Source of the DNA: Tubiluchus corallicola
Lineage: Eukaryota > Priapulida > Priapulimorpha > Priapulimorphida > Tubiluchidae
NCBI GenBank assembly: GCA_030141605.1
Contig: JAQGDQ010000015.1
Coordinates: forward strand, 1,031,001 to 1,095,000
Length of the DNA: 64,000 nt
Direction: 5' to 3'
Of this stretch, positions 1-12,277 are shown piece after piece (position 1 is the stretch's first letter; each line of letters begins with the position of its first letter). The position numbers and the translations under genes are program-made. The notes under the pieces are model-generated. The model searched no databases. It was not told the origin of the DNA and saw only the letters and a program-made list of their open reading frames with translations.

Positions 1-1349
1 TACTATGGCTACACCCTTTCCATCAAGTCGACTCTTTGGCTGAAAGGACGCTGATTACTCGCGGGATTACCTTACGAGTTCTTCACATAACATGGCGCGT
101 ATTGAGTGATAGCGTAAACACCGAGTATTTGTCACTTGCTGTCTTGCTGGTATTTGCTGTAATGGCTTTCGGAACACATATCAGTGCGAGTTTTCTTTCT
201 CCTAGGCACTGTACGTATCAGCCGGTTTGTATTGATTTTGCTACAAAAATCTGCCTCTATTCAGAAGCATAGTTCAGGTTATAAAATCGTCACCAATATC
301 GCTTACGTGTGTAGCCGTTTATAAAACTGCCAGTAAAAGCGTTTATATGTAGGTGTTCAATTGCTGATGATTTATATGTGCTCACCCATCCTTCTTAGCT
401 TGTTCGAAATTATATTATTTAAACTTTCCTAATTTCAACTTTTCCGTATTATTGGGGTTAAAACTAGCCACAGCTATTCATTTAGGTTTTCTTGATTTCG
501 TTACAATAGTAGAAAAGTAAGGTGCATATTGTGGGTATCTGGATATATTTATTTCCCATCTCATATCTACAGTGTTATAATTTTTCATGTCTGTTTTGAA
601 TTATTTTTAGCGCAGGTTTTTTTAAAATTTTTAGTATTCTTAGAATCTTCTAGTTGTCACTATCTTGTCGCCATCAGGGGACGATGCCGTCAACATTGTA
701 GCCACTCCTGCCTTGACACGTTTACGAGTAGAAAGCTACTAAGAAAGCTATCTTCTTATTTGTAATCGAAGTTCTAGTTTAACTTATAGCGAGACATGGA
801 CAGAAAGATATTGAAATTAAGTCTTAACGATGATTAGCACCACTATTTATTGCTGTCAGCTAGTTGGATTGAGTGCATTCGATACCATAAAAAAGAATGA
901 TGTTGACAAGCATAGATGCATTGATTTAGTAAAGACACAAAGATCGCTTTACTTTTCGTAATTATGTTGCATTTTCAGAACATGGTGTATCCGCTTCAGA
1001 ACCTTCAGAACAAATTTGGTTTAAACATAATTTGTTGAAGGTGTAACATCTAGGTTTGAAACAGACAGTTTTACAGCTGATATATGTTCTCCCTAGGAGC
1101 GAACGCTAGACACATGCAGAACAATGGTGACCACAATGTACAAAAAAAGTTGCAATAAATATGAACATTACTATGTAACAAGAGTAACAAAGTTAATACT
1201 ATTTAAAGCGCTTGATCTTTGAAAAAAAAGACTGCACTAAAACAAAAATTTGAGTGTTCACAAAATTATCTAGGGTATGGTTCCCGTGCAGGCACGAACG
1301 TACAAGTTCTTTTATGCAAGGACTGTAAAAATTGATGTTAAAAGCTGAA

Positions 1350-1682
1350 AAAAGAGTGCAGAGATTTGTAAATAAGTCATGTTTGGCCTGGTGGTAAAGA
1401 GGGCAGCTAATTAAGCAATGACCGACTTTTTCATAAGTAGTACCACATTAACAATTAGATGATACTAGCGATCCATCGTAATGTTTACATTTTCTGAAGT
1501 ATAAATCATAATTAAGTTGACAAAAACCAACTCTCACTCTAGTATGGTGTACAGATGAATTTCGAGTACCACTTGAAAGGTAAGTAGGCTGCTTATTAAA
1601 ACACATGTGATTCTTTAGTCGAGATTTAAAGATGTCTAAAGAGTTAGAGTTATGGATATCAAGAAGTAAATTATTCCAGCAC
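1350..1682 (-). pseudogene. C-terminal end of a CR1/L2-like non-LTR retrotransposon ORF
   Basis: Reading the minus strand from about 1682 downward gives a WNNLLLDI... SLDIFKSRLK segment, then HHTRVRVGFCQLNYDL, then a Cys-x-Cys-Gly-like block ending in GHCLISCPLY. The order WN-L ... FKSRLK ... HTR-R-G--LN ... CxCG ... H-x4-CP is the usual tail of a family of LINE reverse-transcriptase ORFs. One stop interrupts it, just after the first cysteine of the C-terminal knuckle. No reverse-transcriptase core is visible next to it, so it is a 5'-truncated, decayed copy. Confidence 0.6.
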
Positions 1683-1985
1683 TAAAAAAAGAAAACAGGC
1701 AAGAATAAAGAATTAGCAAAAGCAGTTGAGTGGCAGGTGTAATTAGAAAAGTTTTCATTATTACCGACTGGATACAATGTAATATCCGAGAACAGATTTT
1801 ATATGTGTGTATGTTTGTGCTACTACATATCGGTAGGTGTTCCATGTAAGAATATCACGAAATGTTGGAAAACTTCTAATGTGCTAACATGCCATGTGGA
1901 ACACACACAAAGCACTTACAACTCTTATATGAGGCTTACATCACACGCACTGTCATCACTGCATCGCTGTCTTTCATCAAGGCTC

Positions 1986-2340
1986 TAAACCAAGAACGCC
2001 AAGCGGCCAAGACCCCACGCCGCCAATAACGCCAAGCTGACAAGAATGCCAAGATGCTAAGAATGCCAAGCCACCAAGAATGCCAAGCTCCCAAGAATGC
2101 CAAACCGTCAAGAATGCCAAGCTGCCAAGAATGCCACTCTGCCAAGTATGCCAAGCAGCCAAGAATGCCAAGCTGCCAACAATGCCAAGCCGCCAAGAAT
2201 GCCAAACTGCCAAGAATATGAAGCTGCCAAGCCGTCAAGAATGCCAAGCTGCCAAAAATGCCAAGCCGCCAAGGATGCCATGCTGCCAAGAATGCCAAGC
2301 CGTCAAGAATGCCAAGCTGCCAAAAATGCCAAGCCTAAAA
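1986..2340 (+). repeat. 17-bp minisatellite array, copy A
   Basis: About 20 imperfect copies of a 17-bp unit, GCCAAGCTGCCAAGAAT, in which each unit is itself two near-copies of GCCAAG plus a variable tail. Because 17 is not a multiple of three, all three frames stay open for long stretches on both strands and give spurious repetitive reading frames. The right end grades into decayed sequence up to about 2460. A second array of the same unit lies at 4272-4522 in the opposite orientation. Confidence 0.9.
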
Positions 2341-2544
2341 TTTCTAAGCGGAACAGTCGCCAAACATGCGCCAAAAGTTCCCCAAATTATCGCAAAACAT
2401 TCTCGGGTGTTTGCCGTTGTCGCTAAAAGGTCGCCAGCTACAGCAAAAAAATCAGAAAACCGTTGAATACTAATAAAAATCCCACTGGTGTACACTGTGA
2501 AACTCACTTCGGCCATCCAAAAAGCACCAACAGTCATCATTTTA

Positions 2545-2740
2545 AAAATACCAACAAGCAAATGACCAACAGGAAGAATAAACAAATGACCGAACAAATA
2601 AACAACTGAACCAGCGAAGGAAGCAAAGAAGGAAGAAGTGAACATACGAACGAACGAAACAAGGAACGAATGAGTGAATAGAGGAATCAAAAGGATGAAT
2701 GAGCGAACGAACGAACAAATGAAGAAGCAAATGAGCGACT
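2545..2740 (+). repeat. Degenerate GAAC/GAAT-type tetranucleotide tract
   Basis: The stretch is purine-rich with an obvious 4-bp rhythm (GAAC GAAC GAAC, AAAT GAGC GAAC), broken by many substitutions. No coding signal is seen. It lies just beyond the first minisatellite array. Confidence 0.6.
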
Positions 2741-3964
2741 AATGTAATATATGATTATGTGAGAAGCGTACTGGATTATCAACAAAGCTGAAATAGTGAA
2801 TTTTGTAAATTAATGTTTTGAGTTACCACGTGGTTAGTGATTAGACCTACTTAATGAAGGGAGTTGTTACAAAATTAATGGCAGTATTTCAGAGAAAATA
2901 CGTTTGCTATGATATTATCGTACATCAATACATACAAGGTGTATTATTTGTGTCACTGTATTCCTAAAAAATATAATTACAAGTAATATTACACTTCCTA
3001 CCTTTATCTCCCAAGCGACGTGTCCATATTATTGTCAGAAATTTCCCGAAACATATATCACATCTAGGCAATGATACCTCAGGGAAATGTGCAGTCGGAT
3101 CCCATAGCATAAGTTCCTTAACTATGCATTTTCCGTTTGATTCTTCAAAACTCGAAAGTACGTGTTCTCTTGGAATAGGGAGTTGCCAGACATAAACTAA
3201 GTTTCTACTTTGTTCACGGACAACAATACATTTCTCAAAAAAATCTTTGTCTATAATACCGTACCCAATAGAAAACAGGAAAAAATAATACGAAAGTTAT
3301 TCATCCCGCCTGATTAACTACCTCATTGGCGTTCTAAGAATGATATGTTGTGAAATGAGCTCGACATGTCCCTGTGGTCCAGCTAGATAAGAGTGTTACC
3401 AGATATATCCCTTTATCAGTGAGACAGTTCTCGCAATAGCAATTTTCATCACACATATGAGGAGTGGGGTTTAGACTCAAAACTTACTTATTGTATACAA
3501 TTAGGGAGTCCTGTTGTAATTTGGTAATGCGTCATTTCATTTACTTTATGCGAGTTTTCTCCTTTTTTGTTTTTTTTTTCATCTGGTAACATACCGCAGT
3601 GACAGTTTGAAACTTCATATAATTTTGTTGTTTAATTTCAATACATTGATTCATATTTGACAAGTTTTCCTTTCAATGGTGCAATTAAATTAAATCTGTA
3701 AAAGTTTCAACGATACTAATTGTGATAATAGTTTACATGCTGCAAATAAACAAACTATCGTTTAAGTAATTGGTACCCTAACTCTATTCAAGACTGTACT
3801 TTTTGTAATCAAATTAGTTAGTTAGCAAGGCAGTTAAGATAGTTAATTAGTCAGTCACTCAGTCAGTTCATTATTCTGATACAGCATTAGCTTACACTTC
3901 CTGTGAAATGGTATGAAACATTATCATAACAATGGAATCAGTGATTTGCACATTTTAAAAATAT
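2741..3964. other. Non-coding interval
   Basis: AT-rich sequence between the two minisatellite arrays. No gene, RNA or transposon terminus was recognised. A short TTAG/TCAG four-base rhythm occurs near 3815-3870. Confidence 0.5.
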
Positions 3965-4271
3965 CTAAAAAACAATTTTTCCATGTTGCTGCAAAAAAAT
4001 ACCCCACGTATCACACAACATTTGATTAGACTGAGTGAAATGTTGACTTGGGTGCCAAAGCAAATGCATGTTAATTAAATATTTCCCAATATCGAGCATA
4101 GATATTGAATATGAACTGGAAATTCTTAAACAAATTTCAACCATGTCCACATACATTTATACATTTCTTGATAGAGTCTTTCTCTGTATATGTGGAAGAA
4201 AATAAAAAAAAACAATTCTATGAGAATATCCGTTTTGCTTGTCACACAATTCGTCTGTCTGTCAATCAATC

Positions 4272-4522
4272 TGGCTTGGCATTCTTGGCAGCGTGGCGTG
4301 CTTGGGGGCTTGGCGTTCTTCGCATTCTTGGCGGCTTGGCATTCTTGGTGCTTGGCATTCTTGGCGGCTTGGCGTGCTTGGCGGCGTGGCGTCTTGGCGG
4401 CTTGGCATTCTTGGCAGGTTGGCATTTTTGGCGGCTTGGCGTTCTTAGTGGCGTGGCGTCCTTGGCGTTCTTGGCGGCTTGGCGTTCTTGGCAGAGTGGC
4501 GTTCTTGGCAGGTTGGCATTCA
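4272..4522 (-). repeat. 17-bp minisatellite array, copy B (inverted relative to copy A)
   Basis: About 15 imperfect copies of GGCTTGGCATTCTTGGC, the reverse complement of the unit at 1986-2340. The copies differ at the same two or three positions (GGC/GCG, CAT/CGT). The flanks do not obviously match those of copy A. Confidence 0.9.
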
Positions 4523-5248
4523 TCTACACATGAAAAAACCTATTTAGCATCGAACTTATATAGACTCCTTGCCAATATCGTACTGAGTTTATTGTGATTA
4601 CTGAGTGTTAAGGCACATGCACGACCTACTCCGTAAGAACATCAAGCATAAATTCATATAACAATCAAATCGTTTCATGCGATTTGTCGTCCACATTTCA
4701 TTTTTGCATTATAAATTTGCAATGCATATGAGACATGGTTTCATATTTTCAAAGCCCCTGTTGCGAGTCCAACGATACACTGAAGTTATGCATGCATGAC
4801 ATTGCTTGAGCAGTTCTTAGCAGAAAATTCTTGATTAGTTTACATACCAAATTGAAGAAAATGTGATTAAATTAGCTGGAGGAATTACAACAGCTGAGGC
4901 TCGCTTTGTGCCTTGGGAGACCATTTGGCAGACAGTTCTAATTCTACTCAAGTCGTGATAATTCTTGCTCAATTTTCGGAATCTTATATAACGTGAAATA
5001 CAGCGGCTGCTATACGCTTGTTGTTGACCGATTATTGAAAACTTGACAAATGGCATTCCCTATCACCTTACTTATCTTACAGGGAAGGCTCCTAAACATG
5101 ACCATCTTAGGAACAGTTTAATAACTGATTTTCACTGAAGAAAGTTAAGAAATCTGTTTAGACAGCCAAGGAGAATACTTTTAGCAATTATCAATTTAGA
5201 AATTTTCACATAATAGTGGTAGTAAAGCGAGTAGACACAATAGACACA

Positions 5249-5447
5249 TGTAAGGAGTTAATCTCTTTGTGTCTTTACCACACTCTTGTAAATATTTTAT
5301 TTGTGTGTTTTTTGCCAACGTGTTTTATAGTATATTGTTTTTGTTGTTGACTGAGTAAACTATTCTAGAGCACAATGCACTGCCGTTTTCCTTACGAATG
5401 TGAGCGCAACTTAAATTTCTAATCTTGTAACTTTGCGACGAGGAGGA
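5249..5447 (+). mobile_element. Possible solo LTR with primer-binding-site-like sequence
   Basis: The stretch begins TGTAAGGAG, as many Ty3/gypsy LTRs do. It contains a T-rich segment and a TTGTTGTTGACTGAGTAAAC block, and ends in TTGCGACGAGGAGGAC, which resembles the TGGCGACGAGGA primer-binding site of some gypsy elements. No gag-pol remnant follows and no second LTR was found. This is a resemblance only. Confidence 0.3.
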
Positions 5448-5449
5448 CA

Positions 5450-7040
5450 TTAAGTAATTAAATTACACAGCGCAGACTGCAGAGCTGTCTGTAGTCTCCA
5501 TCGTCGGTTAGAATCGCATCGTCTTCATTATGTTGGCAGCGTGTGTCCGGATTGTTAAATACGTATTAGTGATAATCACGTTGGATAACTCAGTCATCCA
5601 TGCACCGGCGTATAACAGTTGTTACCGAATCTTGCTGCGACGTGATTAAGTAGACGCCCACTACATTAGAACGCAGATGATTCGTCCCAGATAACCTAGA
5701 CCTCACCAGACAACCTAAATCTCCCCAAGGCTTTCACTTCAGTCGTCAACAAACGGAAAACCCATAAGTTTATTATGAAAATTTGGGCCATATCCAATAC
5801 TTGAGTCTTGACAGACTAAGTGACCTACTGAATTGAAATAATGCCTGTAATTTGCTGTTGTTGTCGAGGGGTCTTCTTTAAGACCCTTATTGACACAGCC
5901 ATTATCTATTTATATTTTCATAGAATGGTCAATGATCAATTGCCATCACAAAGAAAGTTCTCAATAAGTGCATAGTTGAGAACTCTTTAACCTGCATCGA
6001 TTACTACTATTTCTACGTTGATATTGACGTTTTTCTTAACCATTATGCATTTAAAATAGATGACGTCCTAATATCCATACAGCAAACTAGGCAGAGGTTG
6101 ATACTTATGACCTTCAGAATGTGCGTGTTCGATTATAAATCAGCAAGATAAGACGACGGAAGAGGAAATAAAACCGAAAGCACGGAATGAAAGTTATTGT
6201 CGAGGCAAACTTGAAATTTTTACGAGCTTTCAATAATGTCAGTCGTTTCTCACAATAAATAAAGCTATACATGTAGGCGGTATGTGTTTTTCAAAATAAT
6301 GAATTTAAAGGTTCGCAAACTTAGCATCTGTACTCTAGGAAGTCGTTAAGTAGATAACAAAGAGATCTGATATGAAGATTTCGAGATAGAAAACCAAATG
6401 TATACGGTTGAAAAAATACTACAGTAAAAACTACGCTTGGAATCTATAAGTGTATAACTATGCAACAACATCATATTTTTCTTTATTTTCTTTGTATGTA
6501 ACTTATTTCTTTCATGAATTTAAGAAAACACAAAACGATTAACTGAATTCGATATGGGAATGATTGTAAGTATAATCGAAATAATTTTAGAAGTATAAAT
6601 CACATTTCACAGTTGAATTATTTTTAGATATAAATAAATAAGCAAATAAATAAACGAGTACTTAACGACAAATTGCATGCGGAGAAATCCGTTTGGATCA
6701 ATATAAGGATTAGAGTCATTAGACTGTAGTAACTTACTCTTTTATGATTTAATGACATTTCTCGCAGTTAGTTTGCCAACGAAAATCTACTAGTGCTTCA
6801 AGCATTTAATACGCAGCTATTCTCAGTAGCCATTGAGCACTGCTGCAACTATAGACGCTCTCCGGCGTGTGTGTAATTGAAACTCTGCTGCGCTGAAATA
6901 CAAATTGTCAATTATTAGATGGTGCACTTAGTCACAGGTTGATGTCACAAGCAATTTATGACTCCGCAAACCATGCGCTTAATAGCTTCGTGGCAACTCT
7001 GTAGCCTGCACTGAAAGCCTAGAAAATGGGGTGACGACTC
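5450..7040. other. Non-coding interval
   Basis: No reading frame of note, no RNA gene and no repeat boundary was recognised in this AT-rich stretch. Confidence 0.5.
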
Positions 7041-7060
7041 GTATGCGTACAGAATAATTC

Positions 7061-7160
7061 ATGATGATGATGATGATGATGATTGTTAATGAAAATGATG
7101 ATGGTGATGACAACGATGACGACTACGATGATGATGATAATGGTGTTAATGATGGTGCTA

Positions 7161-7192
<32 letters not shown>

Positions 7193-7262
7193 ATAATGAT
7201 GATGACGATGACGACGACGGTGACATCGACGATGACGAGATGATGATAATGGTGATAATAGT
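7061..7262 (+). repeat. (GAT)n trinucleotide microsatellite with GGT interruptions
   Basis: Long runs of ATG/GAT repeats, a short GGTGGTGGT run near 7180-7192, and GAC-rich interruptions. Reading frames through it are low-complexity artefacts. An array of the complementary composition lies at 8094-8276. Confidence 0.9.
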
Positions 7263-8093
7263 GACTTTTCCGGCTTCAGCTAGTTTTCAAGTTCCGATAC
7301 GGTTTTAATGTCATTCAGATTAGCGATGGGATCGCATCATCGCAGTAACCGTTAATTATTGCCAATCGCTCAATGCTCTCCCGTGGCACAAATTGCTGCT
7401 GCAACCAGGCGGAAGCTGATGATAGCAGTAACAGATCGAAACCTAGGTATACAATTAATCCATATTCGGTATTTATGCCACCCGTAGTGCATTCAAACTG
7501 CATTATTATCAGAAATTAAACGTCGATCTATTTGTTAAATTAATTATTACGCTTTGTGCAATGCTGCTATATTACTTGCACTAATTATAAATCTCATTAA
7601 TATTTATTTACAATAAATTAAGAGTAAAAGATGCGCTGCTTGAAATCGCATTCTATAATAATAGAAAATAATTAAGTCGCAAAAAAGATTCTGATCCGTT
7701 TTAGCGGTTCTAGTATGTGATATTCCTATTCCCTGTCCCTAGATCTGCGCTTACGGTTAATTATCCCGACGTAACAGGAATTTCCTGATCTGGAAAAGAC
7801 AAAGCGACTTCTATCCGTAATTTATTCAATTGAGCGATTTGATCTCTGGCGCCAAATTGGCTTTTGCAAATAAGCGTTTCTGAAAATAATTTCAGAAAAC
7901 ATTCGCCATGTATGTTGGCGAAAAGATCTCGTGTTACGCTGACGATTGCGGGTAATCGTTAATTAGGTCTATTTACTGTTTAGTCCTGATTTGTAATGGC
8001 AAGGTGACATTAGAGAATTGTTTGGATTGTGTATTTGGGAATTTGCGCACATGTCGTTTTTCTCGTTATCCATTTTCGTGAGATCATTATGAT

Positions 8094-8200
8094 CATTATC
8101 GTCGGCATCGCCATCCTTACCACCACCACCACCACCGCCACCGCCGCCATCGCCATCGCGACCACCACCACCACCACCACCACCATCATCATCGTCATCG

Positions 8201-8243
<43 letters not shown>

Positions 8244-8276
8244 TATCATCATTATTATTATCCTTATTATTATTAC
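8094..8276 (+). repeat. (ACC)n/(ATC)n trinucleotide microsatellite
   Basis: ACC and GCC repeats (8117-8186) are followed by an ATC run to 8258 and ATT-rich tails. On the minus strand this reads (GAT)n(GGT)n, so it is inverted relative to the array at 7061-7262, about 0.8 kb away. Confidence 0.9.
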
Positions 8277-8299
8277 TTTAAGCTACTGCTACTATGTGT

Positions 8300-10575
8300 A
8301 ATACAGCCTTTAATTTGCAGTCCATTACTGGCAACGTTAATTGACCTGAAGTGTGGAATATTCAGCGTGGAGCGTTGTTTACCGCAACAGATCATGTTTA
8401 ATTTATAACACAGGCAGGTGTGCCCTCTGTTGAACAAACTCGTTACAATTTTAATGTCTTCTCTTGTACGTATCCGTGTCCCAGGTGTGCTTATTTTACA
8501 GTATAACAATCCTTTAATGTCGACAGCCACATAATAAAATTTTCCCTGCAGCTAAAATTTATTGTAATTAACGCTGATATGTATTGACGTTAATGCTGAT
8601 TAGACTGTATCGGTAACGCACTTTGAGGTCTGGTGGAATCACGAGCCTAACAAGGTCAGCATGTGCAGAATTATACAATCATTCACGGTAAAAACTGAAC
8701 TTTTAGTAATTGAGAACTTAACTATTATTGGTCGAAAGTTGGTTCAAAGTCAATTTGGATGTAATTTACTGTATTCCTGCTGTCACATCAGCTCTACACT
8801 TCACAAACCGCTTCACATTAAAGCGGTTTACAAGTTTAACAAATCGAATATGAAACGAATCGAAGATGAGCTGTCCTGGCAAATATTTACTCTGCCAACT
8901 CGCTGGATGACTATAGTGAGTGTCATCAAACCGAGACTCAGAGTAATTGTGACGTTAGATAGACTTGAACTGAACGTCTGGGTCCAACAAAGAGACGTGG
9001 GACAGTCGATTAGGCGCATTTAAAATACGGGAAATGAAGGTGAAGTTGGCAGCAGCTTTGAGTGGAAGGGGCTGTGATTGTGGGTTATGGTCAATATGTG
9101 TTCGTTGTTTATCAGTAGTTCTCTCCGAGATATAAGTTTACGGGAGGCTCAATGTTGCTTTATTGTGTTTCTTTAATTACATGAATGGCGTGAAAATCAG
9201 TAAAACCTTTTTATGCACTTGAGTGAAGGATGAACCTCCCAGCAAAGTAGACAGGAAACAAATAATTTGATTTTTTGTGCGTAATGAAGCCTCTATTTAT
9301 TAGAAGTGCATAGTCGATCTATGTCCTCCCAGTAGTATGTTGAAAATAGGTGCCAAAGAGATAAATTTACACACTAAACATAAAAAAACAAATTTCTCTT
9401 GTTCGTATGAATCGTTTTGAGCACCTTTCGATTTTCATCAAGGTAAACTTATTTTGTCCGGTCGTTACAGGAGAAACTGAGAAACAGTGTGCGACTAACG
9501 AAGCTTGTGCCTGTGGTGAATTTTGGAGAACACACCGTTATATCTGTAATGCGCCCTTAAACTGATATTTTATAATTTATGAGCTTTAATTTATTTGATT
9601 TAGTATTTTTCGCAGTCTATATAATTAATATGCAATGCTGCTGCATACCTTAATAATTTTTGTGCTGCTTCCATACAAGGAAACAACATTAGTGTAAAAT
9701 ATTTCCTAGGCACTGCTAGCACAAAACTACATTCTTTGTTCATTGAACTACTAATCACCCACGCCAATAAAAGATGCGTTTACACCCGTTCGGTTTCTAT
9801 GGAAACCGCTTTTTCTGTTCAGCTTTTTAATAAACAGGTTGACAGGCAGAGTAGGCCTATATAATTAATGTGCAGCAGGCTCTTATTGCCAGCGAGTAGA
9901 GAATTTCTGAGGAGAGTGCTAAAACTTGAATTTATTGAGGATAAGCTAGCACCTATATTAGACATTGTAAGTCGATAAAATGGAAGATTAGCCGATGAGG
10001 AGGATGTAACTAATGCTTGATTTAGAACCACGTCTTTTACGTACCCAGTTAGCTGATATTCAGAAAATGGGGACTTTTATTTTGTGAGGCTACCATTTGT
10101 ATCAAAGACATTTTTACTAGCATAGCAGATGTGAGTTGTTAGGAACCACTATGTCGTGTGTGTCACAGTGGACAAAGGCAAAAAAGTTTTGTTTCGGCAC
10201 AGCATGTGCTCAATGTCGCGACTAACCGAAGACGTATTAGGTGAAAAACGTTTTTCTACTGCTCACCCTATTCAAGCTGATCATCATTGCGGAAGAGACA
10301 TTTTTTCATCTTTAACGGAGCCTCACAACAATGTTAAATGCTTCTGAAAAGCGATAATTTCGTGCGTGTCGAGGTACTACCAATTATAATATTTTTATTT
10401 TTTTGTGTATTTGCTGTTTTAATAGTGCATGCCATATACAGTGTTTCTCAGTTCGTAGTGTAAATTTTAGCTTTTATGTAACATTTTTATGTGCTGAAAT
10501 AAACTTTAAAATAATAATAAAAGTAAATAGCAATATCGCAGTGTAGTAGTACTAGGAAGAAAGCCCATTTGTAAA
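8300..10575. other. Non-coding interval
   Basis: Open frames here (for example 8661-9023) show no recognisable domain, have shadow frames on the other strand and lack splice or codon-usage support. No RNA gene was seen. Confidence 0.45.
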
Positions 10576-10582
10576 ACCACAA

Positions 10583-12277
10583 CGACCTGAGAATAACAAT
10601 GTTCTAAGTAACACAAGCGCTGAATCGAGAAAACTTCAGTTGAACATTCAGTACACCATCCTGTTTGTGCAGATAAACGTAGTTATAGATTTTAAGCGTA
10701 AGTAAGATCTTTTTCGCTGTTCCAACAACAGAACATAAAAGCAGTCGACAGTTTTGCTTTTATTGGGAAATTTGAATGACAGAAAGTTGATGTGGAACTT
10801 TGTTACCCTGAAATGATGCCGTTGTTTCAGTATAACAAGGTTGTACAATATTTCCCCTTATTTATTTTTCTTGTTTCATTGTAAACTCCTTACTCCTCTT
10901 TTAAATTATACCACTAGACTGCGATTTTTATAGAATTGCTACAAAAAAATTCAAAAATACAGTCACAACATTGTAAACGCAACTGAATTTGGATCTAATT
11001 GTTGTACAAGAATTATTAATAATCTAACACTGTAACAAAACTAAACAATTACTAATAATTTCGTATATCAACACTACAAAATGTGAAAGTGTGAGTGAGA
11101 TAATTTTCTCTTTGACACTTGGGTGAGTGACAGGGTGTGTGGCGTGCGTATGTGAGTGTTGTCTAAGTATGGGAAAGTGGAGTTAGAGGGTGAATGAAAC
11201 CGAAGGCACACCTAGCTGGACAGAGTATATTTGTTGAGCAATGCCTCATAGAATTGGCTGTCTTCTAGTGGCATAAATTTCATCATAGCTTTTATGTCTT
11301 TCGCCTTTTCTTTTTCAATGCAGGTTTTGTTTATGAGCTTTTTGGGTTTTGGTAACACAAAGTGCGTCCCTGTCGTACCTTGCTTGTCGCGGGTGTAACT
11401 AGGTACGGAGCAACATCCACTTTCTTTTCGATGAGGTTTGAAAAATATTCTGTGTATGATCAACCCTGAAAGAACCTTAGCATTGCCACTTTGGCAAATT
11501 CTTGAATTGCATGGACGTTGAGCAGTCTGAATTGAGTTTCATTCATTTGTATGATTTTGTATGGAGTCTTACGATTTACCTTCAGTAACTGGAGAATAAA
11601 ATTCAGACACCTTTTATTTCTGAATCTGCAAGCAACTTGTTATTGCCTGATATTTGAATTTCAAAGCTGTGTTGCTTACTGTCTTGCAAAGTCTGCAATT
11701 TAAACAATGATACCAACTTTAACATTGGTGAGAGTGATAAGAGTTTAGTCAGAGTTCTGATTCGTAGGTTGAATTCAGCATAAGGTAAATAAAATTATTT
11801 TCTATAATTTTTTTCTTAAACTTATACAAGTTAACTGAAACACCTGTGTACTACAATCTATAGTTATATTATATCGTAATCTACACGTGTACTCATTCTG
11901 GTTCATTCAAAAGAGAAATAACATTCTCTGCTGTTAATCTCGACATCTTGGAGAACACAACATGGAGAAGCAACAATGTCAAACAAAGAAAAGAAAACAA
12001 CAGTTTCATTGGATAATTAGTTTAACATGTGACCTGTCATTGGATGGGACACTTAAGACCTTGTTATACCAAGACAATTTGAGGAAAGCTAATAGGGACC
12101 TTGTTATACTAAAATATTTAATACATTGGTTATTCATTGGTCTTCATTTATCAACAAAATTATGAATATAAAGTTCCCATTATGGAAATTTGGTAGTATA
12201 TGCATGTGAGATACCCATGGAACTCATAACTCAGTTTTTTCAAAATTGTCGTTTAGAACCTTGTTATTCTCAGGTCG
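10583..12277. mobile_element. Decayed DNA transposon with 26-bp inverted ends and nested ACCTTGTTATAC motifs
   Basis: The left end (10583-10608) and the right end (12252-12277) are inverted copies that match at 24 of 26 positions: CGACCTGAGAATAACAANGTTC and onward. Inside, the motif ACCTTGTTATAC recurs reversed near 10830-10842 and forward at about 12056 and 12103. A hairpin at about 10796-10841 is formed by AACTTTGTTACCCTGAAA and its inverted partner. A minus-strand frame (11212-11463) sits between. The superfamily is not identified, and no target-site duplication could be confirmed. Confidence 0.5.
11212..11463 (-). pseudogene. Possible transposase C-terminal fragment
   Basis: An 83-codon frame with a charged tail, DIKAMMKFMPLEDSQFYEAL, resembles the end of some DDE-type transposases where a hydrophobic helix precedes a Pro-Phe-Tyr segment. 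It lies inside the inverted repeats of the 10583-12277 element, which supports a transposon origin. There are no catalytic residues and the family assignment is open. Confidence 0.3.

Noticed and set aside
36-765. Two 78-codon frames at the left edge
   Set aside because: Hydrophobic AT-rich frames with no homology and no splice context.
1936-2690. Overlapping repetitive reading frames of 78-151 codons across the 17-bp array
   Set aside because: They are open in several frames on both strands because the unit length is not a multiple of three and lacks stops. They have no complexity and no start or splice context.
4105-4597. Similar repetitive frames of 69-142 codons over the second array
   Set aside because: Same artefact as at 1936-2690, with matching frames on the opposite strand.
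7061-8301. Met/Asp/Ile/Thr homopolymer-like frames over the trinucleotide arrays
   Set aside because: Pure microsatellite translation.
8661-9023. 120-codon plus-strand frame
   Set aside because: No domain, no homology that I recognise and an equally open opposite strand. Treated as chance.
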